From positions 1-40,499 of the forward strand of contig BLJB01000479.1 of NCBI GenBank assembly GCA_013423325.1: a stretch of 40,499 nt of DNA, read 5' to 3'. This document shows, one piece after another, positions 12,703 through 22,867 of the stretch (position 1 is its first letter; the number at the start of each line of letters is the position of its first letter). The notes beneath the pieces are model-generated. The model was not told the DNA's origin. It did not search any database and worked only from the letters and a program-made list of their open reading frames with translations. Source of the stretch: Usnea hakonensis (lineage: Eukaryota; Ascomycota; Lecanoromycetes; Lecanorales; Parmeliaceae). The translations under genes and the position numbers were made by a program.

Positions 12703-14103
12703 ATGTATCCATCCGGGAAACAGAGGACTCAAAGCCCTTTCGATTCTCTGCATCGCACCCCCCATGACATCAACTTTCAGCCCATGGAGAATCGTACATC
12801 TACGGACTTTGATGACCATTTTGCCTACACCGCTTGTCATGTCAATGCTGAGTCTTCGGCAATATGCGCAATCCATCCAGATTGCACCTTATGTCTCACT
12901 GAGCCTGATGTTACCGGATACTGCCGCTTCCCGGCCAACGCAAAGGAGCCTCCAGGATGCACGGCCCCTGACTGCGGTGAAGCTATGTGTAATGAATGCG
13001 CCGAAGAGTGTTGTGAGGATTGCAACGTGGATTGCGAGTCAGACTGTGGGAGTTCTTTTGGCTGCGAGGATTCCGACCATAGAGCTGATACTACATACTG
13101 TTTCGAGGAGTCTCCACTTGAACTCTTCGGTGATCAAACGGCGCAAACATTTGGCTTTGGACGCCGTCTTCCACAACTCACCATGGACAATACGACAGTC
13201 GAGACCACCAAGTCCGACAAGAGTCCTCACAACGCAGCCTCGTCTACGCTCCCTGAATATGGTATCAATCAAAGCCATCCGATCTCAAGAGTTCACCTGA
13301 GCCCTTCTCCCCGACTTCCCCGGGCATCTCCTACACCAATCCGTCCGCACGACTCCACGACACCTAACAGGTACCTGTCGGATTCTGGCCGCCAAGGTGG
13401 ATACCGTACAGAAATATCTACCGACGCGCATTACGATCACGTTAATCTAGTCACTGAGAAAAGTGATTCCACACCTTTACTTCGGCAGTGCCAATGGGCT
13501 GACTCGAATGGTACTCCTTGCGGCCTCACTCTTGGACGTGGTAACGACATGCATGAACACTTAAAATTAGCTCATGGTGTCAAGAGTGAGTTCTTTTGCC
13601 GCTGGGTCGGCTGTTCTGTTGCTCTCCCTGGGAAGTCCCCACACAAATTCGCCAGCAGTGTAGAGCGACACACCTGGGGTCATAGTGGATATCGTCCCTA
13701 CAAGTGCTCCGCCTGCAATGAAGGGTTCGCTGCTGCCAGTGTCCGGGACGAGCATTTTACGAATATCCACCTGCGCAAGAAGGTTTTTTCGTGTGACATG
13801 TGTTCTCACCAATGTACCAGCAGTACCAATCTGAAAAGACACAAAGACGACAAACACAGTGCGGAAAGATTTCAGTGCGAATTTTGCAATCGAAACGGCA
13901 AGAGAACGCTTTTCCCTCGCGGACCCAATTTGGCACGTCATTTTCGACATTGCAAATACGTGCGCGCTCAATATCCTGAAGCTGCCACTGCCGCAAAGGC
14001 AAAATCCGACTGGCTTCCACCTGGTTACAAGAGAGGTCATCATGGCATGGACAGGGCCAAGGTTACGCCTCCGAGATTTCTGCCAGCACAGAGTAATATA
14101 TAA
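12703..14103 (+). CDS. C2H2 zinc-finger protein with Cys-rich acidic segment
   Basis: A single exon of 466 residues, probably a nuclear transcription regulator. The C-terminal half holds a run of zinc fingers: an atypical one from C263 and C273 to H286/H291; a second from C299/C304 with H323/H327; a regular C335-x2-C338 ... H351-x4-H356; C364-x2-C367 ... H380-x4-H385; and a last finger C392-x2-C395 ending H413 ... C417. Linkers such as YRPYKC are typical. Residues 86-121 form an acidic cysteine cluster (10 Cys in 36 residues, CNECAEECCEDC) that is not a standard C2H2 or Zn2Cys6 motif. Residues 170-225 are Ser/Pro-rich and probably disordered. The tail has LPPGYKRGHHGMDR, which looks like a conserved basic motif. 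The start at 12703 is the first in-frame ATG; 12784 is a later alternative. It is convergent with the DUF6604 gene 96 bases downstream. Target genes are unknown. Confidence 0.82.
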   Translation: MYPSGKQRTQSPFDSLHRTPHDINFQPMENRTSTDFDDHFAYTACHVNAESSAICAIHPDCTLCLTEPDVTGYCRFPANAKEPPGCTAPDCGEAMCNECAEECCEDCNVDCESDCGSSFGCEDSDHRADTTYCFEESPLELFGDQTAQTFGFGRRLPQLTMDNTTVETTKSDKSPHNAASSTLPEYGINQSHPISRVHLSPSPRLPRASPTPIRPHDSTTPNRYLSDSGRQGGYRTEISTDAHYDHVNLVTEKSDSTPLLRQCQWADSNGTPCGLTLGRGNDMHEHLKLAHGVKSEFFCRWVGCSVALPGKSPHKFASSVERHTWGHSGYRPYKCSACNEGFAAASVRDEHFTNIHLRKKVFSCDMCSHQCTSSTNLKRHKDDKHSAERFQCEFCNRNGKRTLFPRGPNLARHFRHCKYVRAQYPEAATAAKAKSDWLPPGYKRGHHGMDRAKVTPPRFLPAQSNI

Positions 14104-14199
14104 CCAACTAATATGACGGTGATTGTCACTATTCACGTCTCTCGGAATTCCAGCCCATTCAATACCAGTCTATGTATGGAAGTAAGACGCCGATTTATG

Positions 14200-16609
14200 T
14201 CAAAACGTCTTCCACAAGAAATCATCCAGACTTCTTTCGCCCAAAACCGCGCTCATGGCTTCCTTGCATGTACTCACCAGCTCCTTACATCCAAATGGGT
14301 GCAGTTTGTGGACGTTAGCCTGATAGCGATCGGCTGCTTGAAGCATAACATCTGCGAAACAGAGACAATTCCGCCCACGGTCCTCACCATCATGTGTTTT
14401 GTCGCTTATGATTGAGATGATTTGTACACAGCTGAGGTAGACCTTGAAGAAGTTGACTCTTGCGAGCGGGAAGGGTCCAGTAAACTCGGCTAGGACTGCT
14501 TTTTGCAGATGAGAGAGGTGATGTGAACATGAGTTCGTATCCTGCTTCGGAAGGTGGTGTGCGCAAATGTGTCTTTTGCGATCCTTTCCAATCGACTGGG
14601 TGTCGTGATTGGCGAAAGCTCGAGTCCGATTCCAGATGCTCTCATTGATGTGGTAGCCTTTCTCTTTGACGTGATAGAAGAGTGATATTTTGCAGTAAGC
14701 GAATCGTGTATCATTCGCCTCCTTCCGAAGTCCGAACCCGGCAGTGGCTTTTGCGGTGTGAGCCGGGACAGCCATGTGAAAAGAGCCAGATTTATGGTCC
14801 GATGCATCAGCCCTGAACTTCAATCTACCGCCCATATATCTAACACAGCAAGCTTTGAAATTCCGACTCGGTTGACCGCCCGGAAATAGAACGTCATTGA
14901 ACGTGTCCCGAAGTTGTTCGAGCAAAGGTATCGATCTGAAGCCCAGAATCTCTCTCAGAATATGGTATACGTGTACCACGGAGCCAACGTAATGGCGGTA
15001 GCTAAACAAACGCAATCCGTAGTAAAACAAGGTCTCGTGCATTTCGAGTATATGAGATCCGGAAACCCAGGGCGATTGGAAGTACAGGTCGAAGCATTTT
15101 TCCTGGAAGAAGGCTTTGAGATCCGTCTCTAGATTTCCCAGATGGAATGCTAGCGTCTGGTAGCATCGACACGGCATACTGGCATCTTCAAGGACGGCAG
15201 ACAAACAGGGTAGCGCTTCTTGCGCCAATTTGAGTGCTTGCAACCGACAGCTCGGATGTACACCTAATCCTTGACAAGCCAACATGAAGCTCTTGTAGGC
15301 ATCAAGAAGCATGCGAAGCCCAAATGTGCAGCGAAGCCCGTTGACGTCGTTTGCTTCATGCGTGAGGAAGTACCCGACCTCTGCATACAACGGGCTTCCC
15401 ATTCGAACAATGTCCGTTGGAAGGCATTTTGCATGGACGTGCTGTGTGATGTTGAACAAGATCATGCTCAAGCATTTCTCGTCTGCTGCCCCGGAGTTTG
15501 GTCCTATTCGAAGGAGTATGTTGGAAGGCTTCGTCGTGTAGATGGTTTCACTTTCATGCTCAATTTTACGCACATTGTCTTTCGATTGTAATAGCAGATG
15601 CCATGATTGTTGCAGCTTTTCAACGGTTTGGGTGGCAATGGAGTCCGCGTTCTCCTCCGGGACGTCCAACTCCATTCCTGTATCTTGCATTCGCAACAAC
15701 TTCAAATGCAGTGCCTCGGGATCCGGGCAATTACACAAAAGCTTTAGTCGCTGTTCGACATTTTCAAATCTGGCAAAGGCAACGTTTGTGATGAGGGCCG
15801 CCACTACTAGCGGTGTTTCACCTTTTCCGGCCTGCTCCCACACCTCCTTTGTCGCTCGCAGCAACTCGTCCATCTCCTGGAAACATCCTGTCAGCATGCA
15901 GGCTCATAGTAGTCCCGAGGAAGTGTACCTGGAGCTCTTTGCGAATCTCGATCGCATCCCCCAATATGTCGTCAATGAGCTGTGGTGTTTCATCACACCT
16001 CCGAAGTACGAGGTCACTTTCGCGTGCACATGTTTCCTCGTGATCAGAGCTTGGCAAAGGCTCCTCAGGGGCACAGCAAGTCTCCGTTGTGCCCACCTTG
16101 AGTGCCGCAAATCGGTTTTTCAAAACGGCCGGACCTTTTTCCCGACTAACTCGCTTGCAATCCTCCACAGGCTTGGCACAACACTCGCAGAGGCCTGTAT
16201 ATATTTTGGTCAGGCTGAAGTCCATAGTCAGCTGGGTGACACAACGTGACGGCGCGCCTGCTCACCTTTCTGTGAAGAACTCGTGGTTGATGGTGTCCTT
16301 TACCGTCACCTCGGGGCCGCTCTTTGTCCTGAAGAAATTGCTGAGCTGTGTACGGGCGGCAATGACCTGTCGAAACTGGAAGTCAATTGTGTCCGGCATG
16401 ACGACCGCCTTGCTTTGTACGACTTCGGCCAGGCCCAGTAGGTCCCTGATGGAGATTCTTTGGAGCCGTCTGAACTTGTTGGTGCCATGGCTCATGAGCC
16501 AGGCAACGATGGCCCTGGTGTCTTTTTTGTATTGGACGTAGAGGTCAAAGAGAGAGGGAGGGATGCGGCCTCCAGTCGGGAGAGTTGTATGCGAGGTTCC
16601 GATCAGCAT
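14200..16609 (-). CDS. DUF6604 domain protein, about 745 residues
   Basis: Model: exon 1 16266-16609, exon 2 15929-16145, exon 3 14200-15876. The N-terminus carries the DUF6604 hallmark PPSLFDLYVQYKKDT-x-x-x-VAWLMSHG followed by SIRDLLGLAEVV and FRQVIAARTQLSNFF. The middle contains NRFAAL. The C-terminal part has the blocks SPWVSGSHILEM, FYYGLRLFSYRHYVGSVVHVYHILRE and HTAKATAGFGLRKEANDTRF, which I know from the same family. The function is unknown; the protein is probably intracellular and mostly helical. The exon 2/3 junction (CAG|GTACAC ... TTCCAG|GAG) is phase 0 and clear. The exon 1/2 junction is less certain: the strong donor GTGAGC leaves phase 2, and the acceptor GTTAG at 16146-16150 is the one that restores frame, whereas the better-looking ATACAG at about 16192 would not. 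I start at the ATG at 16609; an upstream in-frame TTG is not a credible start. Confidence 0.75.
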
Positions 16610-16869
16610 GTCTAGGTGAGTGTTCAATGCTGGGTGAGATCTCCGAGAAGTGTGTAAGATTATGACTTTACGGCTGCATTGGCATGATATAAACTATCGG
16701 CTATACACAGCATAATACAACATGCTCGAGCAGGGAGAGCGATTGCGGGAGGATCTCCTTTTTCCTTTGGATGAGTGATTATCCTGCGCAATATGACGCA
16801 AGCGGTCTTTGGAACATTCCATTACTGGTTTACTTTTACAACGCCTTATGTATAGCAAGCGGAAAGAGG

Positions 16870-16880
16870 ACCTTGAAATG
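16870..16880. promoter_or_regulatory. Candidate zinc-response element (distal)
   Basis: ACCTTGAAATG contains the core ACCTTG (CAAGGT on the other strand) and matches the yeast Zap1 site ACCYYNAAGGT at 9 of 11 positions. It lies about 510 bases before the ZIP start. A six-base core can occur by chance, so the call rests on the neighbouring gene. Confidence 0.35.
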
Positions 16881-17159
16881 GACCAATGATGTTACATGAG
16901 ACAAATAGAAGTCACGAATATATAGATCATCTTGGCGCCTTCTGACCAGTGAATCGGAAAATATGGTCCTCAATTTGCTATCGTATCGTATTGTATCATA
17001 CTTTGACTTACCTAAGATAAAATACCTTTGCTACCATTGGTCTAGAGTAACCTATGCACTCCAGGGTACACACATGCTTACTTCCTTATGCACATAATTA
17101 CTTGACTTTATGTAATACAATTATCATGTCCAGTGACAGATGGAGTTGAGAAGATTGTA

Positions 17160-17169
17160 ACCTCAAGGT
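17160..17169. promoter_or_regulatory. Candidate zinc-response element (proximal)
   Basis: ACCTCAAGGT is a near-palindrome with the CAAGGT core reported for ZafA of Aspergillus and resembles the Zap1 element one base short. It lies about 220 bases before the ZIP transporter ATG. This suggests induction under zinc shortage. Confidence 0.45.
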
Positions 17170-17388
17170 CCTCAATCTAGCCTCGTCTGTGTCTTGATGT
17201 CGTTTTTTCCTCAACTGCCCCCCTTCTCTTCCCTTCCCCCTTCTCCCCCCCACATGCCCCCCACCGAAAATCTCCTCCTCTAAACTTTCTGACCTTCTGC
17301 ATCTACATCCACATCTATATCTACATACCCACAATTCCACATCCCGCTGAATCTCAACCATCAAAAGCCCTCACAACCCACTGCAGTC

Positions 17389-18471
17389 ATGTCTTCCAAT
17401 GACTTTGGTACCGCAAACTTCGATCCAAACAACGTCAACCTTACCACTGCAGACCCACGCGATGTCGTCTGCGCCATCGCCGCCTCGGGCAACGACTACA
17501 ACGGTCAACTCGGCGCACGAATCTCCGCACTCTTTGTCATCCTCATCGTCTCCACATGCTGCACCTTCTTCCCCGTCATCGCCAAACGGGTTCCCCGACT
17601 CCGCATACCCCTCTACGTCTACCTCTTCGCCCGCTATTTCGGCGCCGGCGTCATCGTTGCCACGGCCTTTATCCATCTCTTGGATCCCGCTTACGGCGAG
17701 ATAGGGCCCAACACGTGTGTGGGGATGACGGGAGGCTGGGCTCAATACTCGTGGCCCCCCGCCATCGTGCTCGTGTGCGTCATGCTCATCTTCCTGCTCG
17801 ACTTTGGAGCGGAGCGCTACGTGGAGATCAAGTACAACGTGGGCGCGGAGCAGGACATTCAAGGTGCGGTGACCGGCGTCGAAGATGGCAAAGGACAGGG
17901 AGACAACTCTGCCGACATGAAGGATTTTTCAAAAGGATTTTCCGAGGATCTCGAGTTCGGCGATACGGAAGCCGGTCAGCTCGCATTCAGACAGCAAATC
18001 GCCGCCTTTCTCATCCTCGAGTTCGGCGTCATCTTTCACTCCGTTATCATCGGGCTCAACCTCGGCGTTGCCGGCTCCGAGTTCAGCACCCTCTATCCCG
18101 TCCTCGTTTTCCATCAGTCCTTCGAAGGTCTCGGTATCGGCGCCCGCATGTCAGCTATTCCCTTCAAACCCTCATCTTGGCTGCCTTGGATCCTATGCAC
18201 CCTTTATGGTCTCACGACCCCGATTTCCATAGCCATCGGGCTTGGGCTGCGGACGACCTACAACCCCAACTCCTTCACGGCCAATGTAGTGAGTGGAGTG
18301 TTGGATTCGATGAGCGCCGGTATTTTGATCTACACAGGTCTCGTCGAGTTGTTAGCTCGGGACTTCCTGTTCAACCCTATGAGGACAAGGGACAATAAGA
18401 GACTGACTTTTATGCTGGTTTCGACGTTTCTCGGTGCGGGGATCATGGCACTGTTGGGGAAGTGGGCTTGA
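17389..18471 (+). CDS. ZIP family zinc transporter (plasma-membrane type)
   Basis: A single exon of 360 residues, close to the usual size of fungal Zrt1/Zrt2/ZrfA/ZrfB importers. It should carry Zn2+ (possibly Fe2+) into the cytosol. About eight membrane segments can be seen: residues 41-65, 73-98, 122-140, 200-228, 232-252, 266-287, 298-320 and 338-358. TM4 has the metal-site H217-S (EFGVIFHSVIIGLNLG), and TM5 has the family signature H242-Q-S-F-E246-G-L-G-I-G. TM2 carries AFIHLLDP. The loop between TM3 and TM4 (residues 141-199) is acidic and contains no histidine, unlike the His-rich metal-sensing loop of many ZIPs. The upstream region has zinc-response-like sites. Orthology to one particular Zrt is not resolved. 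Confidence 0.93.
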   Translation: MSSNDFGTANFDPNNVNLTTADPRDVVCAIAASGNDYNGQLGARISALFVILIVSTCCTFFPVIAKRVPRLRIPLYVYLFARYFGAGVIVATAFIHLLDPAYGEIGPNTCVGMTGGWAQYSWPPAIVLVCVMLIFLLDFGAERYVEIKYNVGAEQDIQGAVTGVEDGKGQGDNSADMKDFSKGFSEDLEFGDTEAGQLAFRQQIAAFLILEFGVIFHSVIIGLNLGVAGSEFSTLYPVLVFHQSFEGLGIGARMSAIPFKPSSWLPWILCTLYGLTTPISIAIGLGLRTTYNPNSFTANVVSGVLDSMSAGILIYTGLVELLARDFLFNPMRTRDNKRLTFMLVSTFLGAGIMALLGKWA

Positions 18472-19280
18472 GGTGGACGTAGGAAAAAACTATAACCCTG
18501 GAGGTGTGCTGAACTTTTGTACTTGTGCGACGGTAGATCACCATCACCCTGGAGGATTCAAGTACTATTTCATGTTGAGTTGCTCGTTGTGCATAGCTGA
18601 TTCAGATAGACAATTACACTTGCCCTTATGGCTTCACAGCCCAGAGCCATTTCGAGTGCGGAGCACGTAATTCTTCAAAGCAAGACTGCCACACATAGCC
18701 ACGCGTTCAAACGTCTAGGGTAAGTTCTGACCGTCTCATAAACGTCATCGGACTTCTATCTAGCGCGTGTTCAGCCAGGAGCCAATCAGCCTCACAGTGC
18801 TTGGCGTTCATCCACCGCAGCTTGACCATGTCCGGAGCAAGGTCCGGAAAAAGGATCCAGGTCAACCCATCTATACCCCGATTCTATGCATTAATCAAAG
18901 CGAGATAGCCTCGTGGCAGTGCATGGCTGTGGCAGCCACATGCCTACTCCCTTGGGTGCAAGTCAGAATTTAACCTTGGGGGCGGGGCCCAGAGCGGGCC
19001 AATACTAATGTTGACTACTTTTACCTTAATCACATCTCCGCGAATCAGCAACTACCTTGGCGTCAAGGCTTTACCGCAAATTTAATAGGACAGATGCGTC
19101 GACGAATAAACATGAGCGCTTAGCGATGCCGATTTTTTATTGAAGCTGAATGCAATCTTCGCCAAGGACGCCTCCGCTCAGTGTGGTAGTGGCGAGTGAG
19201 GCTTCCCAAGTCGCCTCTTCACAATACAATGGATGATCTATGTATGTTGGGGTTAGGTACTCAGGAAGGCGCGACGGTAT

Positions 19281-19312
<32 letters not shown>

Positions 19313-19621
19313 TACATATCTATCATGGCCATTCCCTTAATTCTCTGAATTTCTTTTCATCCAATTGCTATCATCTTCGTACCATGGCAGCGCAGGCCCG
19401 GTTTCTTTTGACATTTTCAACCGTCTGACTTGTTTACCTGGTATTTCTACATCATTTTGCAGACAGAAGACAGCCGTGTCAGCGCTGGCAACTGATTGCT
19501 CGCCTTCGACACATTTTCTTCGTGGAATCTGTAGGAAAAATTTTGCTTAAGCCACTTACCGCTATCAAGCATCTACAAGGAACCTGAGCTTCGACAGTGG
19601 CAGACGAACTCACATCGCACA
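18472..19621. other. Intergenic, microsatellite only
   Basis: No gene is supported. The ORF at 18767-18973 has no domain. It contains the (GT)15 tract listed separately; the last 250 bases are the probable promoter and leader of the membrane protein gene. Confidence 0.5.
19282..19311. repeat. (GT)15 microsatellite
   Basis: Thirty bases of uninterrupted GT dinucleotides, about 310 bases upstream of the membrane protein start. It is likely length-polymorphic between strains. Confidence 0.95.
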
Positions 19622-21529
19622 ATGCCAGTCGACTGCAGCAACGTCCCCACCAGCCAAAACTACAATTGCACAAATCCTTGGGGGCCAAATTGTACAAGTG
19701 ACCAAAAGTTTCATTTCCTTAGTCTCTGGAGCTACACACAGAACATACAACAAGCCTGCGCAAATGATGCTCGCCTATTTGTTCCCAATGGCGGCGTCGC
19801 CTCTCCTCAGAATGCCTCTTTAACGCAAAAAGCATGCGCCGCTATCGCTGGGCCGGAATGGCAATACTACCCAGCCGCCGACATTTGGACGCGCCTCACC
19901 ACGTGGAAATTCCCGTTACTGCAGCTGGTCGCTTCGTTTCCGCGTCCACCTCTCAGTTTGTCGGTCGAGTGTTTTGTCATCCTACATCTCCTTGGAGATC
20001 CCATCGATACCCTCTGCAATTTACTCGCCAAAATGTCGTCCTGTCAACTCATAGCTCAAAGGTGGAAGGGTGAATGCGAAAGACTTTTAGAGAGACCGTC
20101 TGGAGAAGACGAGGACCGTGACTGGAAAGCCTTGACGCTAATCACAGATGCCTATGGAGAATGGGGCGTTGACGGACAAGCTGAAAGTGCACTGACCAAC
20201 GGATTGTGGGTGCTGAGCGCGCTTTCAACAGAATAATTCTGACACTGGCGCAGACGTGCCAATTTGGAACACAGAAACAATGTCGCGACAGCAATTCGTC
20301 AGACCGGCCGCGCCCTTGCCGCAGATCGATCAACCAAGTTCTTTCCCATCATTGTTGCGCAAGCTTTCTTCATCGGTGCAGTGGGGATTGCCATTTTTAA
20401 AACGAAGTCTGCGGCGGGAGCAAATGCATCCAGCAACACCATCTTCATAAATGTAGAGGCACACAGCATAGCCTTTTCGGCTCTATATTTCTGGATTATT
20501 CCCATCGTTTTCGTGGGCTCAATCATCGGTGTTTCTCAGACCGAGGCCGCCATTCCAAGAATCCTGGAACGGCTCCAGGTCGACCTAGACCGTTTGGATA
20601 TGCCGAAGATTAAAATGCCAAACGAATGTCTTGGTGACGATGAACAGAGAATCTACCGTGGCGGAATTTACTCTTGGCAACCGCAAATGTCTAAATCGTC
20701 TACTACATTTTGTACAGTTTACAATGTGCTTCCGTTACTGGTCGTGATCGTGGGAACAGTGACGGGATTGTTAGTCTCTGGTTATGTTCCGCCAGACGGA
20801 TGGGAATGCCGGTCTTGGGGAGAGCTTCTGATATCTTCTGTTTGGTTTTTGAGTGCCGGTTCCGATGTCATAATCAAGTACTTCTGGCCACTGAACAAGA
20901 GGACTCAAAGCAAGCTTTTCTGGACGATACTGATCAAAGACTCCGTGGCCACGGCCCTCACCATGGGTGGTATCATTGCAACCCAAGTAGGAATATTCAA
21001 TCGGTGCGACTGCTACACTAATTCGGGTAGAACGGGGCTTGCTCTTCCACAAATGCCAGATGTCGCGGAGACTCTCTTCCGCCGTCTAAGCACGGCCTAT
21101 CGCGCGATCACGTTCACTGGCATCGCCATAGAGCTGGTTGTAATTCCAGTATTCCTCTGTATTTGGTACATTGACGCCCTCCGAATCTTCGTTCAGCGCG
21201 ACGATAGAAGGTCAAACGCAGCTTGGCTCTGGAGACTCGTGAAGTGGTTTGGGAGTGTAAAGATTGCAGGAATGAATTCACGAGATCTTTTCAACTTTTC
21301 GAAGTTGAAGCGGACTGATACAGTGAGGCTCGAAGAAATGGAAAGGCAACCTCTGACCCACAGTGTCTCCGGGGGGGCACAGAGTATTGCTGCAGAGGAT
21401 GAAAGCCCCGCGACATTGCCCGTGGAAGGAGGGTCTTCGAGTACTACAAACTTGACCTCGGAAACCCAAGGAGTGAATCTGCCATCCGGGTCTGGAACAA
21501 ACTTACAATCAAACTCAGAAGGACGCTGA
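19622..21529 (+). CDS. Multi-pass fungal membrane protein of unknown function
   Basis: Two exons, 19622-20205 and 20254-21529, 619 residues. The 48-nt intron (GTGGGT donor, CTGAC branch site, GCGCAG acceptor) contains an in-frame TAA; both exons are in the same frame, so it was recognised by the continuous family pattern across the junction. The N-terminus is Cys/Asn-rich and probably extracytoplasmic (PVDCSNVP, NCTNPWGPNCTS, then IWTRLTTWKFPLLQLV and RPPLSLSVECFVILHLLGDPIDT). The second half has about six hydrophobic helices, with VEAHSIAFSALYFWIIP, GVSQTEAAIPRIL and CDCYTNSGRTGLALPQMP. I know this combination from uncharacterised integral membrane proteins of many ascomycetes, but no function is assigned to them. 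The last 90 residues are Ser/Thr/Glu-rich and probably a cytosolic tail. If the intron were retained, a 204-residue product would result. Confidence 0.78.
20206..20253 (+). other. 48-nt in-frame intron carrying a stop codon
   Basis: The length is a multiple of three, so only the internal TAA (20234-20236) marks it as non-coding in frame terms. Removing it gives ...TNGL-R-ANLEHRNNVATAIR..., which continues the family pattern. An ATG at 20264 could let a separate downstream product arise if the intron is retained. Confidence 0.65.
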
Positions 21530-21908
21530 CGCAAATCTACCCGGAGTAACGAAATAACATTTTCCGACCCTCATTTTCAGAAGGCTGACCGTGAGGCGAT
21601 GCGCCTGACTGAAGAGTCGGTATGTTTGTAGCACTTGGGGTCATTGTCTTTGGCAGCGTCAAAGGTCAAGTGAGGTGACGAATTGTGTTTTGATCAAATC
21701 AACAGGAAAGCATATACATCCTATCTCCTTACCTACTGCGACGAGTATCGCTCCTATACTCATTTAAAGAAGTGCGGTTATATTCGTCTTGTGCTCAAAG
21801 CACTCACCGCGTTCCTCCAAATGATCCTGAGCTACGGCCCTTGTTAGTTCAAAGCTCTACATTGTTCTTCCCGTACCCACATTTTTCTAGAGATTTGAAA
21901 TAGCCGCA
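21530..21908. other. Intergenic between convergent genes
   Basis: No gene seen. It is probably made of the 3' regions of the membrane protein gene (+) and the small Cys-rich gene (-). Confidence 0.5.
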
Positions 21909-22362
21909 TCACCTATTTCGCCGCACTGTGGGCTTCGAAAAGTCCAGTGGCGGCATCGCAGCATTTTTTCCGATTATCCGCTGAGATGTCCGCTTCGGCG
22001 GATGAGGCACCAATCTTGTGGGATAGTAGTTGGGCCCCATACTTGCTTTGACTTCAATGCCGTCACATGATGTGCAATACTCCAGGTGTGGGCTTTGGAG
22101 ACCCAGATGAGTGAACCAGCGCGGACAGGGTAGCTCGTCAGGCCAAATACGACTGCAATGATGATTTGGATTTGGAACCGGATACTTTTCTTCCTCGACC
22201 ATCACGGTACAATCCGGACAGTATCCTCAATTTTGCATAGACGTCTCCTCTGCAAAATCTTCCACTCAGTCTGTTTCCGACAATTGAAGCACACATCCCC
22301 CGCCCTCAACAGCCCCCAGCAACCCCATCCCTCATACCCATCCGAACGCCGTCTCGCCTCAT
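21909..22362 (-). CDS. Possible small metal-binding protein
   Basis: Unrecognised and doubtful. The supported part is the open frame 21909-22225, with a zinc-ribbon-like layout: C-P-D-C, then NHHC, LPCPRW and YCTSC. A stop lies directly upstream in frame (TGAGGA), right at a possible acceptor (TTGAG|GA). Joining it to an exon at 22338-22362 (ATG, donor GTATGA, 112-nt intron) keeps frame and gives 113 residues. The simpler alternative is a start at the ATG at 22205, which loses the CPDC pair. The adjacent frame just upstream also holds a C-F-N-C pair, so a frameshift or another splice pattern is possible. Confidence 0.3.
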
Positions 22363-22867
22363 AAAGATGACACCTCCAACACAAAACGGACGCGACGATT
22401 CCTATTAATCCGATTGTGTCCCCGACGCAATTTGATACCCACAGCGCATTCGAAATACAAGTCGCACACACCCGCACGCACCCCGGAAACGACCTCGGAT
22501 GCACCCTCGGCGGATACGGATCCGCCCCGCCCCCAACTGAATGAGAACATGCGTGCAATTCCCCACCCTCACATCCGCGTCCCATACGGGATACTCCCCG
22601 GCATTCGTTTCCCCCCCCCCCACCCCAACACGCGCCCCCAAGCAGCAACAACGTGGAATTAAAACCCCCGCCCGCCCGCCCACAGACGCCCCAGCAGGCC
22701 GCGTACGCGTGAACCTCCTCTCCTCTCGCTGTTCGCGAGTACGAGTTCCGTTCCCACATGGGCACGCTGCGGACGAGGTGGTTTAGATGTAGATGGCTGG
22801 GTGTGAGGCGGAGGTTTTTCGATTTGATGTTGTGGGTGGAGAGATGGTGGGGGATTTGAAATGAAGC

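Larger units (their letters stand above)
16610..17388. promoter_or_regulatory. Divergent promoter region, DUF6604 gene / ZIP transporter
   Basis: 780 bases between divergent genes. A long pyrimidine tract (about 17211-17282) precedes the ZIP start, as in many strongly expressed fungal genes. Two CAAGGT-core sites that resemble zinc-response elements are listed separately. No other gene is seen. Confidence 0.5.

Noticed and set aside
12680..13300. Plus-strand ORF of 206 codons
   Set aside because: Shadow of the C2H2 gene; it lacks the zinc-finger pattern.
15542..16249. Plus-strand ORF of 235 codons
   Set aside because: Antisense shadow of the DUF6604 gene, whose family motifs are on the minus strand.
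16610..16627. Start of the DUF6604 protein six codons upstream
   Set aside because: That codon is TTG; the first ATG is at 16609.
17556..18398. Plus-strand ORF of 280 codons, Arg/His/Leu-rich
   Set aside because: Shadow of the ZIP transporter in another frame.
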